DNA of 13,179 bases from Clostridia bacterium (GTDB taxonomy: Bacteria > Bacillota_A > Clostridia > Oscillospirales > CAG-272): contig JAFTDQ010000054.1 of assembly GCA_017454075.1 (NCBI GenBank), positions 1-13,179 on the forward strand. The letters run 5' to 3'. Shown here in pieces: positions 1-7,173 of the stretch. Position 1 is the stretch's first letter. Each line of letters begins with the position of its first letter. A program made the translations under genes and the position numbers. Under the pieces are notes generated by a model that was not told the origin of the DNA, searched no databases, and worked only from the letters and a program-made list of their open reading frames with translations.

Positions 1-646
1 CGAGAAGAGCGTCGATTCTCCCGATACCCGGCCAGTTTCCGCAAAGCCGCAGAAATGCGAAGCAGAACCAGAGCGACTGAACGGCTTCCCTGAAGCTTTC
101 TGCCGGTCTCATCGGGACTTTATTCAAAATCTCAAGATTACGGGAGTATTCCGGCTTTTCGCTCAGTTTGTCGAGATATCTGCGGTGCCATATTTCAAAG
201 CTGTCGAGTACGCTGAGACAGCTTTTCGCAAACTTTTCGCGCCCGGTCCCGCGGTGCTTCTCATACGCCTCTTCGGCCTTTTTTCTTATGTGATCGATCC
301 CCAGCAAAACCGGGGTGAAAAAATCGACGGTAAGGTGGCTTACGCTCGAAAAGACCGGCTCTCCGCGGTAAAGGCATGGGACGACGTGATCTATCGCCGC
401 CCCGAGGGTCGCCGCTCCGCTTATCAGTTCCCCGTCGCATATCCTGAGGGGGGCGTTTTCGCAGATCTCCCGGATCGCCCGGTCATATCTGTCAATGGGA
501 TCGGGATAGTCGCCGGTCAGGGAAACGGCGGGGGTCTCTCTTGTCAGAGAACCGTATCTGTGATTCAGGGATTCGAAGGCAAAGCGCCTCGTTTCATCGG
601 AACATCTGACGGGCCGTTCTCTGCCGGTAGATGAAAAAAATTTCAT
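1..646 (-). CDS. Pyruvate formate-lyase-like glycyl radical enzyme, N-terminal part (cut by window edge)
   Basis: The frame is open from an ATG at 646 down to position 1 (215 codons) and continues beyond the window. Two stretches are typical of the N-terminal PFL domain of glycyl radical enzymes: a block near residues 74-118 containing ISGAATLGAAIDHVVP and then a Gly-Glu-Pro and SHLTVDF, and a block near 176-215 with VPMRPAESF, EAVQSLWF and GIGRID. Known members (pyruvate formate-lyase, glycerol or diol dehydratases and several unassigned types) use a C-terminal glycyl radical and a central thiyl cysteine; both sites lie outside the window, so the substrate cannot be assigned. The start lies 7 bp after the stop of the ATP-grasp gene with only a weak purine-rich stretch before it, so translation is probably coupled. 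The usual radical SAM activase is not in this window and may lie further left. The family call is firm, the substrate unknown. Confidence 0.85.
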   Translation of the reverse strand, partial: MKFFSSTGRERPVRCSDETRRFAFESLNHRYGSLTRETPAVSLTGDYPDPIDRYDRAIREICENAPLRICDGELISGAATLGAAIDHVVPCLYRGEPVFSSVSHLTVDFFTPVLLGIDHIRKKAEEAYEKHRGTGREKFAKSCLSVLDSFEIWHRRYLDKLSEKPEYSRNLEILNKVPMRPAESFREAVQSLWFCFAFLRLCGNWPGIGRIDALL

Positions 647-653
647 TTTACTG

Positions 654-1664
654 TCATTCTTTCATTGCTTTTCTGAAATCGGGGAGCACTCCGGTCTTTC
701 CCGGGGTGTTTGCCGGGAACTGAACGAAGCCGTATCCCGGATGCTCGTTGACCTCGACGAAGGTCGGCCCGTCCCCGGTCACCGCTACGTCCCAGCCGAC
801 GTATCGGAGGCCCGGGATCTTTTTCGCCGATCCCAGGACCGCTTCTTTGACTTTTTCCCAGAACGGGATCTCAAAGCCGAGGAACGTGAGCCCCGTGTCG
901 GGATGCTCGGTATGAACCGAGCAGTCGCGCCCGTAGGCGAATCCGTTTATTTTGCCGGTTTCGACGTCGATCGGCGCCGTGAGTCCTCCGGCCGTGAGAT
1001 TGTCGACCACCGATCCGCCCCGGCCGATCCTTACGGCGGCGTAGAGCACCGAGGGGACCCCGAGGTCCGATATCACGGTAACGAGCCGCACGGTGTTTAC
1101 CGAATCGGGGCAGAGGCGGGACATCTCGTGATGCTGGATTATCCTGTCCTCGACGAGGGCGTCGCCGTCCTTTATCACGTCTTCGTAAAGAAGATCCGCG
1201 CTTTCATAATCCGCGGGAGCGAGGCGGCGCACTCCGTGACCGCATGTATCGTCGCGCGGCTTGACTATGAAATCGGCGTGCTCCGACGCGTATTTTATGA
1301 AATCCGCTTTGTTTTCGCGCGTGACGAGCATATGTCCGCGCTTCATATATTCCGGGAATAACGAAAAAGTCTCGTCCTTGTTTTCAAGAAGATGATTGAG
1401 CGACTGATCGTTCAGCTTTTTTACGAGAGAATCGTTTATCCCGCGCGTGAGATAGGTCTTTCTCTGTTTTCCGTCAAGCGTCCACCATTCGGAAAACTCG
1501 TAGTCCGTATATCCGCAGCCGTATCTCAGGGCGCACCAGAGCATGTCGAAAGCGAGCGGGACGGCTCTCTTTCCGCTTTTTTCACGTATGCGGGAGAAGG
1601 TCTTCTTCATTTTGCTCTGATTCAGATGTGTAAGCCGTCTCAGATAGTATTTTATTCCTGCCAT
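654..1664 (-). CDS. Sugar-transfer-associated ATP-grasp protein (ATPgrasp_ST-like)
   Basis: A 336-residue cytoplasmic protein of the ATP-grasp fold, closest by eye to the sugar-transfer-associated type (PF14397), which is often found with exopolysaccharide or cell-surface genes and whose reaction is not well established. Visible landmarks are an aromatic N-terminal region (residues 1-75), FIVKPRDDTCGHG at 132-144 with the presumed nucleotide-binding Lys135, NTVRLVT at 190-196, DNLTAGG at 221-227, WDVAVT at 291-296, and FVEVNEHPG at 302-310 whose Glu304 and Asn306 fit the metal ligands. The ATG at 1664 is preferred over one 42 bases upstream because it is preceded by GGAGGGAAC and lies 10 bp after the ABC-F stop; the longer form would overlap the ABC-F coding end. 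It is probably co-transcribed with the ABC-F and glycyl radical genes. An ATP-dependent ligase acting on a carboxylate is expected; the substrate is unknown. Confidence 0.8.
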   Translation of the reverse strand: MAGIKYYLRRLTHLNQSKMKKTFSRIREKSGKRAVPLAFDMLWCALRYGCGYTDYEFSEWWTLDGKQRKTYLTRGINDSLVKKLNDQSLNHLLENKDETFSLFPEYMKRGHMLVTRENKADFIKYASEHADFIVKPRDDTCGHGVRRLAPADYESADLLYEDVIKDGDALVEDRIIQHHEMSRLCPDSVNTVRLVTVISDLGVPSVLYAAVRIGRGGSVVDNLTAGGLTAPIDVETGKINGFAYGRDCSVHTEHPDTGLTFLGFEIPFWEKVKEAVLGSAKKIPGLRYVGWDVAVTGDGPTFVEVNEHPGYGFVQFPANTPGKTGVLPDFRKAMKE

Positions 1665-1674
1665 GTTCCCTCCG

Positions 1675-3576
1675 TCAGAAACCGTCGTTTCCGTCAAGGA
1701 TCTCATATTGTTCGAGCAGCTCCGACTCGAGCGATTCCAGTTCTTCCGACAGCTCTGTGAGTCTCAGATGATCAAACGCCGCGGGACCGCTCATTTCCCC
1801 GTTTATTTCGGTTATCCTTTTCTCTATCTCAGCCGCCCGTCCGGCGGCCGTCGCGAGGCGGCGCTCTTTTTTTCTCATCTCAGAGCGGTCGCGCTTAGCG
1901 TTCTGCCAGCGCTCTTTTTCAGCGGAAGGGGCGGGGACCTGCGCGTCTTTCGCGCCGGACTTTTTTTCCATCTCGGAGAGATACCCGTCGAAACCGTCGG
2001 TCTCGACCGGGCAAAAATCCGCCCGCCCGTCCGATTTTCCGAAATAAATTATCCGTGTCGACAGCTTTTTGAGAAAATATCTGTCGTGAGATACGGCGAT
2101 GAGCGTTCCGTCAAAGTTTTCGAGCGCGTCCTCGAGCGCCTCCCTCGACGGGATATCGAGATTGTTCGTCGGCTCGTCGAGGATGAGAAGATTGCTTTTT
2201 CTCATCATCAGAACAAGAAGCGTGAGACGCGATTTTTCGCCTCCCGACAGCACGCCGACGTTTTTGAAGACGTCGTCTCCCCTGAAAAGGAACAGGGCGA
2301 GCGCCGAGCGCACCTCAGTCTCGGTCATTTTCGGAAACTGAGACCATACCGTGCCGAGGACGGTCTCGTCGGGGACGAATCCCCGGTTTTCCTGATCGTA
2401 ATATCCGATGCTTACGTTAGTGCCCCTCACCGTGTATCCGCGATCGGCCGGGATCTTTCCGGCGATTATGCGGAGCAGAGTGGATTTCCCACATCCGTTT
2501 TCTCCCGTGAAAAAGAGACGGTCTCCGAGCTTTATCCTGAAACTCAGATCCGAAAAGAGCGGCTTTTTCCTTCCCGGGAACGTCTTTTCAAGCTTTTCGG
2601 CGACGAGGACGTCCTCTCCACTCCTTACAGAAACGCCGAAGGACATCCGCACGGCGGCGGGGAGCGACTCGGGCTTTTCCTCAAGCACCATTTTGTCGAG
2701 AAGCTTCTGCCTGCTTTCGGCGGCTATTATGTTGCGTTCTCTGTTCCAGCGGCGCTGCTGCTCTATATATTCCTGCTGCCGTCTGATCTCCTTCTGCTGG
2801 TTGTCGTAATGCCTCTGAGCTATCTCGCGGTCGGTCTTTTTCTTTTCAAGATACTTCGTGTACCCTCCTGCGTAGACCCTGCCGCGGCCGTGCTCGATCT
2901 CAAGTATCTTTCCGCACACCGAATCGAGAAAATATCTGTCGTGCGAGACGGCGATAACGGTTTTTTTCGATCGCCTGAGCATATCTTCTAGCCAGAAGAG
3001 CGCATCGGTGTCGAGATGGTTCGTCGGCTCGTCGAGAAGGAGCACGTCGTCGTCTCTCATAAGCAGGCAGGAGAGGGCGAGCCGCGTCTTCTGACCGCCG
3101 CTCAGTACCGAGACCGGGCAGTCCCAGGTCTCGTCCGGGAGACCGAGCCCGCGGAGTATTCCCTTTGCCCTGTTTCTGAAGGCGTACCCGCCGTCCGCGA
3201 CGAATTTTTCGTGTTCGGCGGCAAATCTGACGGCGGCTTTTTCGTCGCTCTCCGCAAGCTTTTTAAGCTCTTCGAGCTCTTTTTCGCGCTTTACAAGTTC
3301 TCCGAACGCCGAAAAGGCCTCCTCAAGCACCGTCCTGTCCCCGTTCGGGAGGGCGGTTTGCGAGAGCAGACCCACGGTCATATCCTTTGATACCGATACG
3401 CTGCCGCCGTGATCGGTGACGGTCCCGGCGATTATCCCGAGCAGCGTTGACTTTCCGGCTCCGTTGACTCCCACAACGCCGAGCTTTTCACCTTCGTTGA
3501 GGGCAAAGCTGACGTCCTTCAGCACGTCGTCCGGGCCGAATGACAGCGATATGCCGTCGCAGGATACGGAGATCAC
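1675..3576 (-). CDS. ABC-F family ATPase (ribosome-associated, YdiF/Uup-like)
   Basis: A 633-residue protein with two ABC nucleotide-binding domains and no membrane segment, as in ABC-F proteins, which act at the ribosomal E site in translation quality control or antibiotic protection. The first domain shows Walker A GVNGAGKST (36-44), signature LSGGQ (158-162) and Walker B LLLDEP with Glu183. A charged interdomain linker rich in Gln, Arg and Lys spans about 236-300. The second domain shows GENGCGKST (358-366), LSGGE (443-447) and LLILDEP with Glu468. A coiled coil fills about 551-627, as in YdiF and Uup types. The start is GTG (3574-3576), 3 bp after the stop of the upstream zinc-ribbon gene and with little Shine-Dalgarno sequence, so translation is probably coupled to that gene. 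A housekeeping role is more likely than resistance, but the sequence alone cannot separate them. Confidence 0.95.
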   Translation of the reverse strand: MISVSCDGISLSFGPDDVLKDVSFALNEGEKLGVVGVNGAGKSTLLGIIAGTVTDHGGSVSVSKDMTVGLLSQTALPNGDRTVLEEAFSAFGELVKREKELEELKKLAESDEKAAVRFAAEHEKFVADGGYAFRNRAKGILRGLGLPDETWDCPVSVLSGGQKTRLALSCLLMRDDDVLLLDEPTNHLDTDALFWLEDMLRRSKKTVIAVSHDRYFLDSVCGKILEIEHGRGRVYAGGYTKYLEKKKTDREIAQRHYDNQQKEIRRQQEYIEQQRRWNRERNIIAAESRQKLLDKMVLEEKPESLPAAVRMSFGVSVRSGEDVLVAEKLEKTFPGRKKPLFSDLSFRIKLGDRLFFTGENGCGKSTLLRIIAGKIPADRGYTVRGTNVSIGYYDQENRGFVPDETVLGTVWSQFPKMTETEVRSALALFLFRGDDVFKNVGVLSGGEKSRLTLLVLMMRKSNLLILDEPTNNLDIPSREALEDALENFDGTLIAVSHDRYFLKKLSTRIIYFGKSDGRADFCPVETDGFDGYLSEMEKKSGAKDAQVPAPSAEKERWQNAKRDRSEMRKKERRLATAAGRAAEIEKRITEINGEMSGPAAFDHLRLTELSEELESLESELLEQYEILDGNDGF

Positions 3577-3579
3577 GGC

Positions 3580-4089
3580 TTATTCTTCGGCTTTTTCAGA
3601 GAGGTCTTCGACTGCCCCGGCGATTTCGTCCGTAACGTCTTCGACAGCGGCGGCCGCAGCCTCTGCGGCTTCCTCTGCCGCCTTTTTCGCGGCTTCCTCA
3701 GCCGCTTTTTTCTCTGCCTCGAAGGCTTCCTCGTCTATTACGAATTCGCAGTAGGGACAAACGGCGACGCCGCGGCGGACCTTGTATCCGCACTGGGGGC
3801 ATTCGACGTAGTCGTTGAGCGAAGCGACGCGTTTTTCAAGCACGGAGATCTTCTTTTCGAGAAGAACGATCTCGTCGAAGATCATGCCGTATTCTTCCTC
3901 GCCGACTTCGTCGCCGCTCATCTCGGAATATTTCATCTCGCCGAGCGTTCTGAAATAATCGTCAAGTTTGCTTTTGAAAGTCGAGATCCTGTATTTCAGT
4001 TTTGCGACTGTCGCGAGCTTTTCGGTGCTCTTTACGGTGTGATCGGTCGCCTGTGAAATAGTTTTGGTAAAGTTCTCCCAGAAATCCAT
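3580..4089 (-). CDS. Zinc-ribbon protein with coiled coil and Ala/Glu/Lys-rich helical tail
   Basis: A 169-residue protein of unknown function, first gene of the minus-strand operon. Residues 1-95 are charged and predicted helical, with a likely coiled coil around 68-95. A compact zinc ribbon follows, CPQC at 97-100 and CPYC at 111-114, ten residues between the pairs. The C-terminal 50 residues are a low-complexity helix with KKAAEEAA written twice and then a run of alanines. No signal peptide or membrane segment is seen, so it should be cytoplasmic. The ATG is preceded by GGAG 7 bases upstream (GGAGAATAAAA) and lies about 40 bases downstream of a perfect promoter. Short zinc-ribbon and coiled-coil proteins of this layout are common as hypothetical genes in Clostridia; the position just before an ABC-F gene hints at, but does not show, a link to translation. 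Confidence 0.85.
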   Translation of the reverse strand: MDFWENFTKTISQATDHTVKSTEKLATVAKLKYRISTFKSKLDDYFRTLGEMKYSEMSGDEVGEEEYGMIFDEIVLLEKKISVLEKRVASLNDYVECPQCGYKVRRGVAVCPYCEFVIDEEAFEAEKKAAEEAAKKAAEEAAEAAAAAVEDVTDEIAGAVEDLSEKAEE

Positions 4090-4136
4090 TTTTATTCTCC
4101 TGTTATTGCCGGGTCCGGCCGTTATTATCTTCTGAT

Positions 4137-4165
4137 ATTATAGCATATCGGGGTCGAAGTGTCAA
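4137..4165 (-). promoter_or_regulatory. Sigma-A promoter of the minus-strand operon
   Basis: On the minus strand TTGACA (4160-4165) and TATAAT (4137-4142) are separated by exactly 17 bases, a perfect consensus. Transcription should start near 4130, leaving about a 40-base leader before the ATG at 4089. It should drive the zinc-ribbon, ABC-F, ATP-grasp and glycyl radical genes. Confidence 0.85.
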
Positions 4166-4176
4166 CAAGTTTGACA
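4160..4176. promoter_or_regulatory. Palindrome formed by two opposed -35 boxes (possible operator)
   Basis: TGTCAACAAGTTTGACA is a perfect 6-bp inverted repeat with a 5-base spacer. Each arm is the -35 hexamer of one of the two divergent promoters. The symmetry arises automatically from two consensus -35 boxes placed head to head, so a repressor site is only a possibility; either way two polymerases could not occupy both promoters at once. Confidence 0.5.
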
Positions 4177-4199
4177 TACCGGACAGGATTATGTATAAT
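4171..4199 (+). promoter_or_regulatory. Sigma-A promoter of the Mbeg1-like hydrolase gene
   Basis: TTGACA (4171-4176), 17 bases, TATAAT (4194-4199): a perfect consensus on the plus strand. Transcription should start near 4206, about 30 bases before the ATG at 4237. This rules out the in-frame ATG at 4159 as the start, because that codon lies upstream of the promoter. Confidence 0.85.
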
Positions 4200-4236
4200 A
4201 ATAACGCGCTGCGGAGCGGCGCTTCCGGAGGTAAAA

Positions 4237-5853
4237 ATGACCGAAACACTTGCGGGATATATCGACTGGATGGGCGGGCTTGATTTCGACGCCTGTCCGT
4301 TTCGCGACGCAGACGCGCTCGTGCTCTGCGTGATCTCATATTTCGACGTTACGCCGCTTTTTGATGACGGACGTGAGACCGTCCCGGTATCGGACTGCGT
4401 GAAACTTATCGAAAACGGCGGCGCGAAGCTCATGATAACCGGCGGCGACATGGGGAACACCGAGATATTTGAAAAGGCGGTGCGCTCGGTCCGCTTCGGC
4501 GGGCTGAACATGACCCGGTGCGTGAACGGACTGCGGGCCGACCCGCCGTATCAGTTTTTTGCCGTGACGTTTGAAAACGCGATCTTCCGTTTCGTCGCTT
4601 TCAGGGGAACGGACAGCTCGCTCGCCGGATGGCGCGAAAACTTCATGATCTCGTTCACGAGGACAGAGGCGCAGGATTCCGCGGCGGAATACGCCGAGCG
4701 CGCCTTCGACGACTGCGGCGGGAGGGATTTTTACGTCGCCGGTCATTCAAAGGGCGGCAATCTCGCGCTCTACGCTGCCGGAATGCTCTCCGGCCGGGCG
4801 CTGAGAGGCGTGAAACGGGTCTATTCCCTCGACGGACCGGGCTTCTGTCCCGAGGTGCTAGATACAGGGATACTCCGGAGGATCGATCCGGTTACAACGC
4901 GGATCATACCCGAGTTCGATCTCATCGGCAAGCTCTTTGAGCCGCAGATGACCGATACAAGGATCATAAAGAGTTATCGCTCGGGGCTTGAACAACATTC
5001 CCTCGCGTCCTGGCTCGTCGAGGGGGGAGAGCTCGCCCTGACGGGATCCGTCTCTCAGAGAAGCGTCGGGCTGAGCCGTCTTGTGAACGATTGGATCGGC
5101 GGTGTTTCGATGAAGGACCGGCCGACCGTCGTGAACGAGCTTTTCGACACTCTCGGCGCCGACGGCGTGACGGATCTTTCCGAGATGAACTCCGACGCGC
5201 TCGTAAAGACCATAATCGGTCTTTCAAAGACGAGCGAGGTCACCCGGAAAAATCTCATCGAACTCCCGAAGCGGGCGCTTTTCGACGATACGCTCAGCGG
5301 GGAAAAAGCCGACAGGGCCGGGAAGGGCATCGACCGGCTTTTCAGATCGAAGATATTCATCGCCGTTCTGTACGGACTGGGCGGCCTCATACTTCTGCTG
5401 ACCGCAAACAGCATTCTCGAGGCGCTCTCGGTCGTTCTGCTTTCGGCGGCCGCGCTGTTTCAGCTTTTCATAACTCTCCGGGCGATGATAAAAAACAGAT
5501 TCCGGCTTGACGGGCTGAGAGAAAGAATATACATAACGATAGTGCTCATTGCCCTGATACCCGTCGTGATCTTCAAAGAAAACGCCATGTTCCTGCTAGG
5601 AAGCGTGATTTTCGGCCTTGCATTCCTGATCGACGCTTATCTTTCCGGTGATACGGCAAAAAACGAACACGGATTCTATCGCGTTCTCGGGATAGTCGAG
5701 GCCGTTCTTTACGGTATTATCGGAGTGAGCTATCTTGTGATACCGCGCTCTGTCGTTCCGGCGTTTTCGCTCGCCTCGGGGTGCGTAATGGCGGCGGACT
5801 CAGCGGCGCGCCTCGTCTTTCTCGTCGTCAGCGCGATAAGAAAAAAAGGGTAG
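4237..5853 (+). CDS. Mbeg1-like (DUF2974) alpha/beta hydrolase with C-terminal membrane domain
   Basis: A 538-residue protein. The N-terminal 260 or so residues match the Mbeg1-like/DUF2974 family of putative lipase-like hydrolases: an opening YIDWMGGLDFD with Pro-Phe and an Asp-Ala-Leu-Val-Leu segment, then the nucleophile elbow GHSKGG with Ser171. Asp228 in EFDLIG and His254 in LEQHSLASW could complete the triad. From about residue 372 to the end there are roughly six hydrophobic segments (373-390, 393-414, 431-446, 449-470, 482-503, 508-533) in three pairs, reminiscent of HdeD/DUF308 repeats, so the hydrolase is probably anchored in the cytoplasmic membrane. No signal peptide is seen, so the catalytic part is likely cytoplasmic. 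The ATG at 4237 is preceded by GGAGG at 4227-4231. The substrate is unknown; a lipid or ester is plausible from the fold. Confidence 0.85.
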   Translation: MTETLAGYIDWMGGLDFDACPFRDADALVLCVISYFDVTPLFDDGRETVPVSDCVKLIENGGAKLMITGGDMGNTEIFEKAVRSVRFGGLNMTRCVNGLRADPPYQFFAVTFENAIFRFVAFRGTDSSLAGWRENFMISFTRTEAQDSAAEYAERAFDDCGGRDFYVAGHSKGGNLALYAAGMLSGRALRGVKRVYSLDGPGFCPEVLDTGILRRIDPVTTRIIPEFDLIGKLFEPQMTDTRIIKSYRSGLEQHSLASWLVEGGELALTGSVSQRSVGLSRLVNDWIGGVSMKDRPTVVNELFDTLGADGVTDLSEMNSDALVKTIIGLSKTSEVTRKNLIELPKRALFDDTLSGEKADRAGKGIDRLFRSKIFIAVLYGLGGLILLLTANSILEALSVVLLSAAALFQLFITLRAMIKNRFRLDGLRERIYITIVLIALIPVVIFKENAMFLLGSVIFGLAFLIDAYLSGDTAKNEHGFYRVLGIVEAVLYGIIGVSYLVIPRSVVPAFSLASGCVMAADSAARLVFLVVSAIRKKG

Positions 5854-5881
5854 ACAGCCGATAATCTGACATATCGTTTTT

Positions 5882-5912
5882 GCGCCGCGGGGCGATTGCC
5901 CCGCGGTGCTTT
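5882..5912 (+). terminator. GC-rich hairpin after the hydrolase gene
   Basis: GCGCCGCGGGGC (5882-5893) pairs with GCCCCGCGGTGC (5898-5909) around a GATT loop, 12 pairs including one G-U. Only TTT follows directly, so the U tract is weak, but it sits 29 bases after a stop codon and before a new promoter. It most likely ends the hydrolase transcript. Confidence 0.65.
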
Positions 5913-5942
5913 CCTGATTATCAACTATTGTTGTTCCGGGTA

Positions 5943-5971
5943 TTGACTGAAAAGGTTTTATTTGGTAAAAT
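5943..5971 (+). promoter_or_regulatory. Promoter of the alpha-galactosidase operon
   Basis: TTGACT (5943-5948) and TAAAAT (5966-5971) lie 17 bases apart, one mismatch each from consensus. Transcription should start near 5978, giving a leader of about 45 bases before the ATG at 6024. No clear operator is seen around it. The stem of the preceding hairpin ends 34 bases upstream. Confidence 0.7.
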
Positions 5972-6023
5972 ATCGGGAGAAAAAAGGCCGGCCGGACCGG
6001 CGGCCGTTTACAAGGAGAAAAAG

Positions 6024-7172
6024 ATGATTATTAACCGTCCGCCCATGGGCTGGAACTCTTGGAACACATTCGGGCCCGACATCAACGAAAAGGTCGTAAA
6101 GGAATCGGCCGACAAAATGGTCTCGCTCGGTCTCAGACGCGCGGGATACGAATATCTCGTCATCGACGACTGCTGGGCGCTCAGGAACCGCGACGAAAAC
6201 GGGAGAATGGTCCCGGATCCCGAAAAGTTTCCGAGCGGAATGAAGGCCGTTGCCGACTACGTTCATTCTAAGGGACTCAAATTCGGAATATATTCGTGCG
6301 CCGGCTCGATGACCTGCGCGAGCTATCCCGGGAGCTTTGATTACGAGTTCATCGACGCCGAGACGTTCGCGTCATGGGGCATTGACTACCTTAAATACGA
6401 TTATTGCTTCAAGCCGGTCGGAACGCAGGGAGACCAGCTTTACAGACGTATGGGCATAGCCCTCGCGAACTGCGGCAGAGACATACTCTTCTCCGCCTGC
6501 TCGTGGGGAGCGGAAAACACTCCCGAATGGATAAAGACGACCGGCGCGCACATCTGGCGCTCGACCGGCGACGTTATGGATTCCTGGGAGAGCGTCAAGG
6601 TCAACCTCAAGCTCCAGAAGGATATAACCTCGAAGAGCGCGACGGGGTGCTTCAGCGATCTCGACATGCTCGTCGTCGGTATGGGCGGCAAGGGCAACGT
6701 AGCTCAGGGCGGCTGCACTCCCGAAGAGTACCGCACGCACTTCTCGGCATGGGCGCTCTACGGCTCGCCTCTCATGATCGGATGCGACCTGCGCAAAATG
6801 AGCACGGACGTCAAAAAGCTCCTTACGAACAAAGACGTGATCGCGATAGACCAGGATCCCGCCGCCCGCCAGCCGTTCTATATGGGCGGACACGGGCAGG
6901 AGGCGTTCTGGGCTAACGACGATATTTTCTGCATGGCAAAACTTCTCGAGGGCGGCGACATCGCAATCGGTATGTTCAATCTCTCGGACGGCGCCTCGAA
7001 CATGGTGTTCCAGCAGAGGAGCATCGGGCTCGACCGCATATGCGGCGTTCATCTCGAGATGAAAGAACTCTGGACCGGTGAGGAGACGAGGACCCGCGAC
7101 GGACAGTTTATCCTCTGGGGTCTCCCGGCTCATCAGTGCAAGCTTTACCGCTGCAAGGTCGTAAAGGACTGA
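6024..7172 (+). CDS. GH27 alpha-galactosidase, cytoplasmic
   Basis: A 382-residue glycoside hydrolase of family 27 (clan GH-D), which removes terminal alpha-galactosyl units with retention, for example from melibiose, raffinose or galactomannan fragments. Seen directly: MGWNSWNTFG at 8-17, YLVIDDCWA at 44-52, LKYDYC at 123-128 with the expected nucleophile Asp126, and DLDMLVVG at 212-219 where Asp212 aligns with the family acid/base. The C-terminal 90 or so residues fit the usual beta domain. There is no signal peptide, so the substrate must be imported. The ATG at 6024 is chosen over an in-frame ATG at 5880 because AAGGAG lies at 6012-6017 and the earlier codon precedes the promoter and falls at the terminator hairpin. 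A one-base gap separates it from the next gene. Some GH27 members act on beta-L-arabinopyranosides, so the exact sugar is not certain. Confidence 0.93.
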   Translation: MIINRPPMGWNSWNTFGPDINEKVVKESADKMVSLGLRRAGYEYLVIDDCWALRNRDENGRMVPDPEKFPSGMKAVADYVHSKGLKFGIYSCAGSMTCASYPGSFDYEFIDAETFASWGIDYLKYDYCFKPVGTQGDQLYRRMGIALANCGRDILFSACSWGAENTPEWIKTTGAHIWRSTGDVMDSWESVKVNLKLQKDITSKSATGCFSDLDMLVVGMGGKGNVAQGGCTPEEYRTHFSAWALYGSPLMIGCDLRKMSTDVKKLLTNKDVIAIDQDPAARQPFYMGGHGQEAFWANDDIFCMAKLLEGGDIAIGMFNLSDGASNMVFQQRSIGLDRICGVHLEMKELWTGEETRTRDGQFILWGLPAHQCKLYRCKVVKD

Positions 7173-7173
7173 T

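Noticed and set aside
185..634. A 149-codon plus-strand frame in the first 650 bases
   Set aside because: The minus strand encodes a recognisable glycyl radical enzyme N terminus through the whole region.
1663..2991. A 442-codon plus-strand open frame across the ABC-F gene
   Set aside because: The opposite strand encodes both complete ABC domains; this frame shows no motif and begins without a ribosome binding site.
4159..4236. An N-terminal extension of the Mbeg1-like protein from an earlier ATG
   Set aside because: The earlier codon lies upstream of the perfect promoter, and the ATG at 4237 has a GGAGG before it.
5880..6023. An N-terminal extension of the alpha-galactosidase from an earlier ATG
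   Set aside because: It would run across a terminator hairpin and the promoter; family homology starts right after the ATG at 6024.
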